Source: Trichostrongylus colubriformis
Taxonomy: Eukaryota > Nematoda > Chromadorea > Rhabditida > Trichostrongylidae
Direction of reading: 5' to 3'
DNA: 64,000 nucleotides
NCBI GenBank assembly: GCA_963978905.1
Contig: OZ022257.1
Coordinates: 12,360,509 to 12,424,508 of the forward strand
Below, piece after piece: positions 1-12,800 of the stretch. The translations under genes were made by a program, and so were the position numbers. The notes under the pieces were generated by a model. That model saw nothing but the letters and a program-made list of their open reading frames with translations, was not told the origin of the DNA and searched no databases. Position 1 is the stretch's first letter. Each line of letters opens with the position of its first letter.

Positions 1-830
1 GTGGAGCGTTCAGCACCACGATGGCGATAATGATAAAGGCTGATGGTAAACAAAAACAAAATGCTTCATGTTTGTAATTACCTATAATTACAAGATCTAC
101 TATGTATAGTACCTTAAAATAAGTTTATACTAACTGTTAGAGGGGTGTGAAGTGTTAGTTCCCAAAAGCAGATTTTTTTTTGCCGCAACGCCCATTCATT
201 CATACTCGGCGACCATTCGTGCGGTCGCTCGCTTACTCAACGCAGACAGCGCGATCAACACAATCAATGCTGACCATGCACCAGTCAAAGCACTGTGACA
301 GTATTAATTGTGACCAAAGATGTCAATGCGGTCAGAAACAAGCGAGCGCGCGACTGATCGCCGAGTATAAACGCAGTCAGTGTGGCAAAATGCGGAATCA
401 ACGCAACTTTAGGAAATAACCCCCACTTCCCAGAAAAAGGATACAGGCAGTTAATCAGATGTTTCAGAAACCAAGTAATTAGGCAATGATTGATACTAGT
501 AAATATTCCTGTTAATTCCTTCTAATCAAAAATAACTACAGTATTACAAAATTGTGATACTACATTTTATATGAGCTAAAATAAACAAAGTACACCATAA
601 CTATACAACTATGCAGATTAATGGCAAACATCCGGTGACTATATCTACGACATTCACCTACCGTAACTACGACCTAACAATCCGCTCAACGCAGAATTTT
701 CCTCAACTCATTGTTTTTGTCACGATATCTGTCAAAATTGTGCAATTACGACAGAAACAACGAGCACCTAGGAAATCCTTCGTGATGACCGGAGATGACA
801 CTCACAGCAGAGACTTTCTTCCGACGTCAC
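1..830. other. Intergenic DNA downstream of the aralar gene
   Basis: No gene is supported here. Open frames on both strands are short, lack splice-site logic and match nothing I recognise. The only structured element is the A2-type inverted repeat at about 196-388. The 3' end of the minus-strand carrier gene abuts at 831. Confidence 0.6.
196..388. repeat. MITE-like inverted repeat, family A2
   Basis: The ends are inverted copies: the left reads TCATACTCGGCGACC and the right, reversed, reads TATACTCGGCGATC, with a shared GCGAGCG-type motif further in. Related copies sit near 8320, 11923 and 52893. There is no coding capacity. Confidence 0.55.
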
Positions 831-3800
831 CTACTGAGTTGCAGCCGTACGTTCGAATCGGGGCAAGAACAGGCCGAATTTGTGTTCGATGCCGCTGAAC
901 GTGGCTGCCGCCAAGCGATAGCCGCCCACATGATCCGGATTCAACGAGGTCTCGTCTCTGATCTTTTTCGTTGTGGCAGACTGAAAATTCCATGTTCAAC
1001 TGATCTCCCTTGCTGAAGCCTTGCAATTGGATGGTAATGATATGATATGGAAAATTCAGAGCAATAATGTAATCGTTATGGAAGGAGCCATGAAGCCTGC
1101 TGCTAGGCCTGCTTAGAGTAATGGGAGGGTGACGTCACGTTCATACTTTATGCAGGCAGGGAGTGGCTGCGTACACAGGCAGCGAGGCAGAATGGCACCG
1201 GAGAGATGCAGAGACGACCAGGTAACGAGACAAGGTGGCACAGGTGGAGACGCAGAGACTCGCAGCCACGCCCTGCCGCCGACACCGCAAAGTATGAAAG
1301 CCGCCTAAGAACACAAAACATGCAACCGAATAATCCTGCATGGTCGCGATTTCGGGTGCTACTTCTCTTTAAGGGGGAGGGGGGGGGGGTGAGTAGTGGA
1401 GGTAGTGATAGACGCTAAGCCTTCAAGGACTAATACATTAATTACCTGCGCAATATTTCACATATCGGTCGTGTGCAGGCATATTACCCACTCCAAGGTG
1501 TAAAATCTTGAAAAAACCCAGGACTCAGATGGACATACTTAGGAATTCTAACAATTATATTTGAAAAAGATAGCGAGAAACACTGTTGTCCTTACACCCT
1601 GAGAGAATAAAAACCTGTAGACGGCTCCTCATTTGCTCTATACTGAAAATAGCAATAAAAGCGGTGATTACCTCCGAACCAGTAGGACGGATACCTCCGA
1701 AATCAACGTAGAAGATCCTTTGAAGCACCTGAAGAATTTGGATTCCAAAAAAAATATTTCACTAACAACCCATAAGAACCGGCGAAAATAAACAATTAAA
1801 ATCACTGAGGTTATTTACCACTGAATACGAATTCTAAAAACTTGTCTTACCTCATAGGTCAGCAAGGTGACAGCGAACTGTGGGCTGGAACGGCACACAC
1901 GAGCAGCTGTACCTTTCCAGAATGCCTTGAAACCTTCTTCCTTCATAATTTTACGAGCACAATCTAAAAGATCAGCCTCGACCGAATTAAGCAAACATGA
2001 GCTTTCCCCATGCACACGGTACCCACTGAGTTAGTAGAATCTTGATCGCATAATAGGTATGTGCAAAAGGAAGATTCAGTAATGCCTGATTCTGGCCACG
2101 CGCTGATGTCTCACCCCTTATTTTAAACGCATCGTTTCAGTGCCCCAGTGACACGGTGCAATTAGCTGGCAATTATCGCGTTGTCACACGCGGCCACACG
2201 ATTTTCCACCCTAGACCGCGTTCATACTTTGCGCTGGAAGAGCGTGGCTGCATTCACAAGCAGCGAGACAGAGTGACACAGAGGAGGTGCACAGACGATG
2301 CAAGCAATGAGACAGGAGGGCACGGGCAGAGACGCAGAGAAACGCAGCCACGCCCTGTCACCGGCACCGCATATCAGAGTGTATAGTTATGTGCCGCGCT
2401 TTGAGGCATAGCCGATACGGGAAATAGCACGGCTCGTATTGTTTGGTGACTTATTTGCATAGCTTCGCCATAGCGGGATAAAAAATTTGAAAAAATAACG
2501 AAAATTTAAAAAAAGTTAAAGCGAAGTTTCGAAAAAATTAAAGCAGTGGGCTGCTAGATCTGCAAGTATAAAAAAATGTAAAAATAAGAACAAAGTGAAA
2601 AAGGAAAATAAAGAAAAATGAAAAACAAGAAAAATAAAGGTACTTCGGGCCATTTGTGCCACTTACCTATAACCCCACTATAAGTAGTCTGTCCTGCCCT
2701 TGCGGCTACTTGTAACCTTGTCTTGATGACGTCAGCCGGGGTAACCAGACCAGCAGCAGGGACACCGGCGATAAAGGCGGATGCGAATAGAGAACCAGGA
2801 TGGTTAATTCCCTTCAAATATAGATATATGATATGATTACAAATGAAATCATTCAATCAATATGACTTGATACAGTAAGCCGGAAACAGGAAAAAACTCA
2901 CGTCTTCATCGGCTGATGCCAACTTAGCATGTGCATATACGGGAAAATAGATCGCCGAAAATGGAATGTCGCGGAGGAAACATGCTCTTGCTCCTTTGTA
3001 CAGACCGAAGAATCCTAGGTCTCTCATCACCGTCAGAACGCCCACCTTGAACAGAGCAATTCAAAAATAGAGCACATTTAAAATTTGTAAATAAGAAATA
3101 GACAACACTCAAAATTGTAAATAAGAAGAGTTAATAAAAAATGCAAATAACTACATATCAAAACCAAATTATTACTGTTGAGTTGCTACCATTCAAAGGA
3201 ATCTTCCACAAAAATTCGAATTTTCTCGTTTACATACGGCTGTGCTGTAACTGTTAAATATGGGCACATGCAAGGTTTCATTCGAAAATCGGAATGCGAC
3301 TAAGATACATCCCCTCGAAATTTCGTCCAAGCAAGTATCAAGGGTTGGACCACGAGGGTTCTGACAGCTATACGATTATAGTCACGGGCTCGGTTTTGAC
3401 ATTTAGTATGAGAATTGAGATTTTGAATCGAGCTCGTTCCCACTACCTCGATTCCGAGATTCGCGTACAATCTGGGCTTCCCTCCTACCGAACACGTACG
3501 ACCGCGTTCATACTTCACGCCGGAAGGGCGTGGCTGCCTCCACACATCGAGGCAAAGTGGCACGGGCGAGGTGCAGAGACGACGTAGGCAACGATTTAGG
3601 GTGGCACAGGCGTAGACACAAAGACACGCAGCCATGCCCTGCCGCCGGCACCGTAAAGTATGAACGCGGCCTAACACAGCCGCCTTCGGCTCTGCCCTGC
3701 GTGGAGAATACTCTGATGGGTAGCTCTTTGAGATTATGGGAACCTTGCATGTGGCTCAAACGCTATCCATACATCATAACTGTATGGGGACAACAGAAAC

Positions 3801-6800
3801 TCAAAATTGCATAGATGACTGCCTTGAGGAGCTATGTGGATGTGGAAGTAGGGAGGAGTTTTTAGGCAATAAATCCACATCCCAGTACAGTCGAAAGAAT
3901 CTATGAAGCTCATAAGACAATACAATGAAATAACTGTGAGAAATCTAATAAGAAAAAAAGCTTCCGTGTTGTCGCCTACGGAAAAATGGGTTTTTTCTGT
4001 AACCATATATTTGGGTTGTATTTGCCTAATGTGGGCCGCATGCAGAGTTTCACGCGAAAAAAATGCGGATCCAGCTAAGATACAGCACCACAAAGTCTCG
4101 GTCGAGTGGGCGGGGCTTCCGAGCAGTTGCCTGCCCCGGTCTTCGGCTGCCTGAGAAATTGGGAAGCTATATCTTAACCGCATTCTCACTTTTTCGCGTG
4201 AAACTTTGCATCCTGCCTTTATTAAGCAAATACAACATAAATACATGGTAACAAAGAATTTTTTTTCGTGGACGATTCCTTAAAGCACTGCTGTGTCTTT
4301 TCCTTATCCACATAGCTCAATTTTAATCATTAAAGTGTATTGGAATAATCTGATAGATCAAATGATCAAGGTAAACGCACCCTATGTGCTGTTCGAATCT
4401 CACCGGCAACTTGGAGACGAATTTTCACGATCTCCAAAGGATTCGTAAATATAACCTGAAACAATTATTCCGAAATACTTGATGAGACAGTATAGTAAGC
4501 CAAGCTAAAATAACGCCCCACCTGACTGCCTCCCGCACAGCCACCGGCCAGAATCTCTGCCCATATCGGAATTCTTCCATTGTTATTGAATTTATCCCTG
4601 ACAAAATCGTTCACCGTCAATTTGATGGCTTTCTCGGGGGCAACTCCGACGATCTGTGGCAATAGGCCACGATAGAGTCCCAACAGGCCTGGACACATTG
4701 AGCGATATGTTACCAGGTTTTGGGACCAAAACAAGCTTTTCTTAGCGTACCTTCGAATTTTACGACTTTCTTGAAGCAATCAAGACTGTTTTTATACATT
4801 ACTTCACCAACGAATGAACCCGTTCGTTGGTTTTGCATTCGGGTTTTCACCAAATCTATAGGGTAGACGGCGGTCGCACCACATGCTCCTGCTATTGCAC
4901 CAAGCAGGAAGCGATATGCGGATTCCAGTACCTGAAATAAAGCAGATTATTGAAGAGGTAGTGGTACTGATATGGATGGAGCTGCCATGTAAGGCCATCA
5001 TCAGACTTTGCGATTTTTGATTTTGCGATTCTGCGAATTTGCGGCATCGCACTTTCGCACGCGATACTACTACCTTGAAGTTGTGCAATGCCGCAGCTTC
5101 GCGTGCGAAAGTGCGGTGCCACAAAATCGCAGAATCGCAAAATCGCAAATGGCAAAGTCTGACGGCGATCTAAGGTGAGCTACGTTTGCCGGATCGGATC
5201 CTTTCCAAGCCACTTAAAGGCACACCTTCCATAATCAGAAATTCTCGGAATTTTTCGAATTGAGAGTACCGAAGGCATAAAAAGAAGAAATAATACAAAT
5301 TAAATGGTTAAACAGATTAATATGAAAACGTACCGCCGTCCCCACACCTCGTTCCTCTTTGCTAGCCACGGCTTTCACGTTAATAAGTCGATCGACGTAC
5401 GACACTCTCTTCAGGCGCTCCGGATCGATAAGGATAATGTCTTTCAAAGACAGCGTTTTCTTTCCAGGATGAGCAAGCTCACACAAATGGAAAAGGATCT
5501 CAACCTACAAGAAAAGGAACTTCTCACAATCGAAGATAATTGAACTTCATTTCATGATCAAAAAAATTGAAAAAAAAAACAAATTAGAATTCCTTCTGAC
5601 TTCTTCAGATACTATTGGATAATTTTTTGCGCCCATCTCATCAAAAATAGAAAAAAAACGAAAAAAAAACAGTAGTTTGAGTCTGAATAGGTGTACTTGA
5701 AACCGTGAGAGGGTAACCAGGCTCAAGAAGGTATTACGAAAGTAGGATTAGTCAATAGGAGCATAATTACGTGCATTTCGCGGAACAGCGGTCGCACTGT
5801 CCCTCCAAAAGTCAGGTCAGGTCAGAACAGTCTCCCAAAAAAACATCAGGTGGTCTCCTTTGCATGGTATGTGGGCACACTTTTTCACGGATACCGAGAG
5901 CATTCTCATTTCAGCTCTATCCAGTCATCTCATGTCTATTAGTTTTTCCCAATTTGCCAAAAAAGGCGAGGTTATCCCATTCATGTTTTGGTGTTAAAAT
6001 GAAGTAACTCGATGTATGAGAAAAAGTGCAGCTAGTCTTGGCTTTTACCATGGAAAAGTAGCAGCCACACGGAGTCCTTTCGTTGCAGAAATTATGCGCG
6101 TCTGCGATAGTATATGATACGTTGTGATAATCTGTTGTAATTACTCAGAGAAATGATAAAAATCACTTTGCGGAAAGCCTCCTCCCATACGGTTTGAACC
6201 CTCCCCAATGACTGTCTCCCGAACCACATAATCAATAACTTACTAAAAGTTAATGACGTGGAAAGTCATGAGGTGAAAAGGACGGTCGGAAAGTGCAATG
6301 CCCACGATATTTTGGTGAGCGATGTAAAAATAACCAACTCTAGGTTAGTGAGTGGCCTCAAACAGTATTTTAGACCAACTCTAGGTTAGTGAGTGGCCTC
6401 AAACAGTATTTTAGACTCATCTACGAAGAAGTGAGATCACTAAGTAAACGCAGAACATCAGAAATTTTAAATTACGAAGGAAATCAGGGGGTGAAATCTA
6501 TGCTTGAGGAGAAACGAAGATAAAAATTGGAATAAATAGGAAGGATAGTAAAATAGGGAGTTCACACAGCTCCGAAGAAAACATCAACAGCTCATAAATA
6601 ATTGATTTTCAGATTTGAAAAGGAAAATGGTATAAGAAATGGACTGGTAACATTAGGTTGTCCCAAAAGTCTTGTAGGATTTTTTTCGATCATCACTTTT
6701 TATCATTTTTTCTTCCAACAAACAACAATTAGGCAACAACGTATTCACCATTGTTATCGACAACACTCTGCCACCACATAGGTAACCCGTTGACTCCCTC

Positions 6801-9800
6801 CTCCCAGAGCTCTGGGTTCTGAGAGTCGAAGAAGTCAGCGATTGCCTTAGCAAGCAAGTCATAATCAACGGATTTTCTCTTGGCCAGGAAGGATTCAAGA
6901 GGATGGGTAAGGTGATAGTCAGAAGGGGCAATGTCTGGAGAGCATAGCGGGTGGGGCAGCACATCCCACCCGAGTTCCTATAGCTTGGTCTGGGTACTTT
7001 TCGAGAGATGGGAGCGCGCGTCGTCATGAAGTAGGGTGACCACCGACCTTTTATGGCGCTTTTCTCGAACAGCGACGGCGAGCTGCTGTAGCTGGTGGGT
7101 GCATACGGTAGTGGTGACGGTCTCGCCTTGTACCAGCACCTCTCGTGAAAGCATTTCTCCCGCGTCCCAGAGGTATACAATAGTGAGCGTGGTTTGTCTT
7201 CCATGTCAATCTCGCCGTTGCTGAAGCTGATGAACCAGCGGCGCACGGTCTCGTAGCTCACACATCCCCTGCCCAATGCAGCGTTGATGGAGTGGCAAGC
7301 TTCCGTCGCTTTGCTGCCCCAAGACCACTCATAGTAGATGGCACCGCGTGTTGGGTGGGTATCGACTACGGGCACTGTAACTCTCTCCATGGAATCTGGT
7401 GGGTCAATATAGATTTTGTTAGAAAGCTCAAAGAACCTTCTACCATATTCCTGAAACGCCTAGACCTGCCTCAAAGTAAACAAGAGTTATTGATTTTTTG
7501 GAAAAATCTTACTACACTTTTGGGACAACCTATTACTACTGACTTACCTCATAAGGAGTAATTTGTGCATAGCTTTGGGTTGCCTGTAAGAAATCCCCTT
7601 TAGTCATTTCAAGTTCCATATTGCCTCTGGAATAACTCAGGTAGATTCGTTTAATGAGCTCCATTTTTGCCAACAAACTGTTGAACGCGGCATAGTACGG
7701 GAATGTGACCTGAAAACAAGGTATTTATAACAATTCCAATAAACATCTAACATAGACTTTGGGAAGCCTTCCGAGTGAGGACAGTTTCTATCACAAAGGG
7801 TTTTCTATTTTAGACTTCACAGAAGCCATGGACATCGAGAGAATTGCGTCAAAGAAAAAACAAAGGTACAAATTATGGTTTAGATTTTGCTGACGTCACT
7901 TTCTCATTCAAGTTTTTGCCGTCCGTAGACTTTGCAGTGATGGAAAATCAGAAGGAAGCTTTATGACTACTTCACTACGCCAAAGCTGCTGGACGACAAA
8001 ACACTTGGAGGTATCCTAAATTCCCTAGAAGAAGCCATTTTTACGCAAAAACGACTCACTTTACCCTCTCTCAGATCCGGAAACTGAAAGTGACTAGGAC
8101 AATTAAAAATTTGCAAAAGCATAGGAGGAGTTCTCTGTAATGGCAAAAGAATAGTTCGCGCTTAGGTGTGGACGAGTTGGACCGGGCATGTCCAGCGAAT
8201 AAGAAGCGCGCTGGGAGTGAGCACTCACCAGCTGGACCTCCCTGATGGGATGACTTTTATGTATAAATTTTACAGGCTGATCCGAGATTCCGAAAGACGA
8301 ATGTTCACTACTGCGTAGTGTCGTTGCGTTCATACTTGGCGACATAGTCGTACAGCACATGCAAAGCAAGCCCCTTCGTGAACTAACTGTCGGCAGAGCA
8401 TGCGCTGTATGTGTGTACGACTGTGCCGCAGAGTATATCTGCGATCTAACGCTGTGCCACGATTAAACCAACAATAATACCTTATGACCACTGGCTCCAC
8501 CACCAGAGACCGCAATAAGATTGTCGCGAACGAAATCTGTCAGCAAATGGCTCTTGACGGTAGTCATAATATGCCGGAAATCCATTGAAGTAATGGCACC
8601 ATCTCCTTTCTTATCATATCTTGAATGAGTCACTTTTCAAAAAAAACTTCAAATTATTCCCCTAAAATCTCAAAAAAAAACAAGAAGAAGCATCTCAGTT
8701 ACAAATGGATAAACAGTTACAAACGAACCACAGAAGGGGGAAGGACAGCACAAATAAAAGGGAAAAATAAACTAACTTTTTGAACGCTTGCATTCCTTGC
8801 TCTTCGTAGAAGTCGTGTAGAAGTTGCGTGAAAGCTTGGTAATTGATACTTCTCTTTTTATCCCTGAAAATAGAATCTACTTGAAGACAATGAATTCTAT
8901 TAGCTTGAATCACCCCACGGCTGCGGCACTTCGTTTAAAATTGCTGAGACATTAGAAAATACATACGAACCTCCGCAATTATGTGGCACAGCCAGGGCCT
9001 GTCAAGTGAGCTTGTTTCTATTGTAATTTGATTACGATTGGCATCAGTCAATCCTGGTATGGTCAACAATCTCAGTTTGTTTTGATAGGATCTATCCCAT
9101 GAACAGCGAAGCGCAAAGGTGTGGATTCCGTCAGAATTCCGTACCGTGGCGCATTGTGTACGATCTTGAATGGGGTATGTAGCTAGCTCCTAGAGCAATT
9201 GCGGTGTCCTACAACTAAAATAAGACCTAAGGCAGTGCAATAAAGATGAGCACTTTTGGACCAACTACATACGGCGCTTCTACCGCCGCGATGCAAAATA
9301 GTTGCGTAAAGGTGCACATCTTGAGGGCAACCTTCGTGTGCGCTATCTCTATGTTAAGAAGGGTGGCCTCATGGAATTAGTTGCCTTAGTCATTAATTAA
9401 TTCTTCCCCTCTCATTATTCCCGGCCCTAACACGTATTCAGACACTGCAGCTTTCTTGAGCAATCGTCCACGGAGAAATGAGTTTTTATGTTACCCATAT
9501 GTTTATGTTGTATTTGCCTAATGTGGGCCGCATGCAAATTTTCACGCGAAGAAATGTGAATCCGGCTGAGATACAGCACCACAAAGTCTCAGCCGAGTGG
9601 GTGGTGCCTCTGTGCATCCGTGCATATGCCCACCCCGTCGTCCGCCGCGGTCGGCGACGCACAGTAGGAATAGAAGGTTTAGTCCCACTTTCCGTTCCCA
9701 ACCTTACTCGGAGGCCCCGCTCACCCGGCCAAGAATTCGAGGAGCTGTATCTTAGCCGGATTCACATTTTTCGCGCGAAACTTTGCATGCGGCCCTTATT

Positions 9801-12800
9801 GGGCAGATATGTACAACATAAATATAAGGGTAACAAAGAAACTAATTTCTTCCGTGGACGATTCCTACAAGCTCTACTCCGGAAGATTTTCTAGCGTCCA
9901 GTCGAATACGACCCACCCCCTATCGAAGAATCCTCGATTTCCGGTGTACCCTGAACTCGATGTGTAGTAGAAAATGTGATTATGTATTAACTATTTGTGC
10001 CTTTCACAGAAGAAAAGTGGCAGCCAAGCAGAAATCCTTCCTTCGTATAAATATTTATGACTTTAATAGTATATACAGTATACTATGCGATAATTTTTCA
10101 GGGAAGGATAAAAAACCAAATCGCAAATTTGCTTCAGCTTGAAAAGATTCTTTTCTATCATCTCAAGGATTTATGATATATTCCTTCTCGACCCCATTCC
10201 AACCACATCCCGAGGGGTCTTAAAAACTGGTCAGTCAACAAACCCCCTTCTATAGTTTACTTTCGATTCCTTACAATTATATCAGAGGATCTTGAAGGGT
10301 CTGGGCACAACTCACGCTCCAAAGTATTTCTTGATGAATTCTGAGTTGAAATCGAAGTCCATGTCATAAAGAGGTTGAGTGTGCCGGATGACTGCTTCAA
10401 ATTCGTCGCATGTGATTGAATCGCTGGCATTTCGATCAAAGATTTCGAATGCAGTTAGGTAAAGGGCATCAGGACTAAAATATAAAATCATATTCAACTT
10501 CTGCAAAACAAAAGTGGATGAAGAAAAGATGTGAAAAGAAGGAATGAATAAAAATAAAGGATCACTAAGAGGAATGAGGATGTGTGGGTCTACCTGCAGA
10601 GAAGTGCCTCAAAAGCACAAAACTCTTCAAACGAGATGTCGCCATCTTTCGTGGTATCGGCAGCTGATGCGAGCATTCGTACCGATTCACGATTATAGTT
10701 CTCTTCCGTGAACAGGCCGAGGTACCTGGAACCATGGAATCAGTGTTCGGAAAATGCAAAAACAGGAAACGCTCAAAGTTGCGAAATGCTAACTTCCTAA
10801 TGAAATCCTCTGATGTCATGTATTTCTTGCCATCGGCGCCTTGCTTGGATGCAAATCGCTCAAATATCGGGCGCAAGGTGTCGGGACTTGCACGTGGGAT
10901 GATGTCTGAATAAGGTCTTGATCTTCTCAACCACTGAAGGATTCGTTCACAGAAAAAATCATTTCTTTGTCACCCTTATATTTATGTTGTATTTGCCCAG
11001 TAAGGGCCGCATGGAAAATTTCACGCGAAACCCAGCAAGGGCCGCATGAAAAATTTCACGCGAAAAAGTGAAAATTCGGCTAATATACACCTCCCCAAGT
11101 ACTTGGATGAGTGGGCGGGACTTCTGAGTGAAACCCCGCCCATCCCGTCGTTCTCCGCGGTCGGGAACGGAGAGTGGGACTGTTTACGTATCCTACTGTT
11201 CCTACAATGCGTCTCTGAAAGCGGCGGACGACGGGGTGGGCGGGCTAGGTTGGAACACACGAATCTAGGCCTCGGCCTGTGTCATCCTGTGGCATTGGCC
11301 CTGTGACATAAATTACTCAGACAATTTGTTCATGTAAATCCTATCCTCCTTGCATGTCTGTTCCGTTGTACTTGTGAATGATGATTATTTAAAAGATGTC
11401 TATAATGATTTAAGGGATGTGCATGGTCACCGCATGACCTAGTGGCCCTACTGACCGTGTGTCCCAACCGTCACCCCAGGGTGGGCACTTGCTCTGAGGC
11501 CCCGCCCACCCGGCCAAGATGGTGCACTATCTTAGCCGGATTCACATTTTTCGCGTGAAACTCTGCATGCGGCCCATATTAGGCAAATACAACGTGAATA
11601 TATGGGTAAAAAATTTGTTTTTCCGTGGACGATTCCTTTAAGACACTACTGCACTGACAGAATGTGAAACGGAGATCAAACCGAAAACTTAAAAAAAGGC
11701 TTACTTCGTTCCGCCAATGCAGTTTCTGCTTTGCAATGAGCTGTTCGGAAGGGATTGATCCGTGCATGCAATGAGCAGAACTGCAAGAGGCACTTTCAAC
11801 TAAGGCTTACGTCAATGAACTTTAATTGAATGCTTGGACGGTCCCTAAGAGGAGTTTTGAACGTCTGGTCAGACGCGGAGTCCAATCTCATATTAATACC
11901 GCATTATAATAGTTAGACAGCGTTCATACTTGGCGATCGCGACTGACACGCATTCATGGAGGTCACGCCGGCGACCGCGCTAATATACTGGTCGTGGAAG
12001 TGTGTTGGGTCAGTCGCGATTTGACTTATAGAATACGGTCCTCAAAAATAGTGAATCATTGATTTTCTGCAAGGGGATAACTTAATAATTTGAGTAAATA
12101 AATCGTGGCTAGATGAAAGAACTCTAAGGCTTTCTTAGACAAAATGAAAGTGTTGAAAAAGAGAGTCATACGAAACTACAGATACCCGTGGTTGATAAAA
12201 CTTGGATGAAACCCAAAAGTGGTTACGTCTCCGGTGATGGTTTTTTGAAGAAATAAAAACAACGAAATCGATGCAGGCAGAAATGACTGAACGGTGAGGG
12301 AGATCATGCTGTATAAGAATACCATTCGATCTGAATTCCAGTTCAACCGAGCTTCTCGATCGGAGTAGTAACAAATTAGTTTCACCGGCTCTCGCATGTC
12401 ACAAAATATAACTGAGTGTCAAGCTTATGAAAATGTAGCCTACAATTTGAAAAAGGCGACGAAAGCATGGCGGGTCTTAACAGAGTAACCGAAGTTTGTC
12501 ACTGAGTGAGTACGTGCGCGTTTCCCATTCCACATGGCCGCCGTCAGACTTTGCCCTTTTGCGATTTCGCTATTCAGTGATTTTGCGGCATCGCAATTTT
12601 GCACGCGATACTGTGACTCTGAGACTGTCCAGTGCTGCAACTTCGCGTGCGAATGTGCGATGCCGCAAAATCGCAAGGTCTGGCGGTGGCCTATCAAGAA
12701 GTACCTTCCATATATACTCTTTTTCTGACTCACTCGACGAGATGCAGTGAGTATTGTCCCCGCTTCGCAGCAAATTTTCGTCGCCCATCAATTTAAAGAT

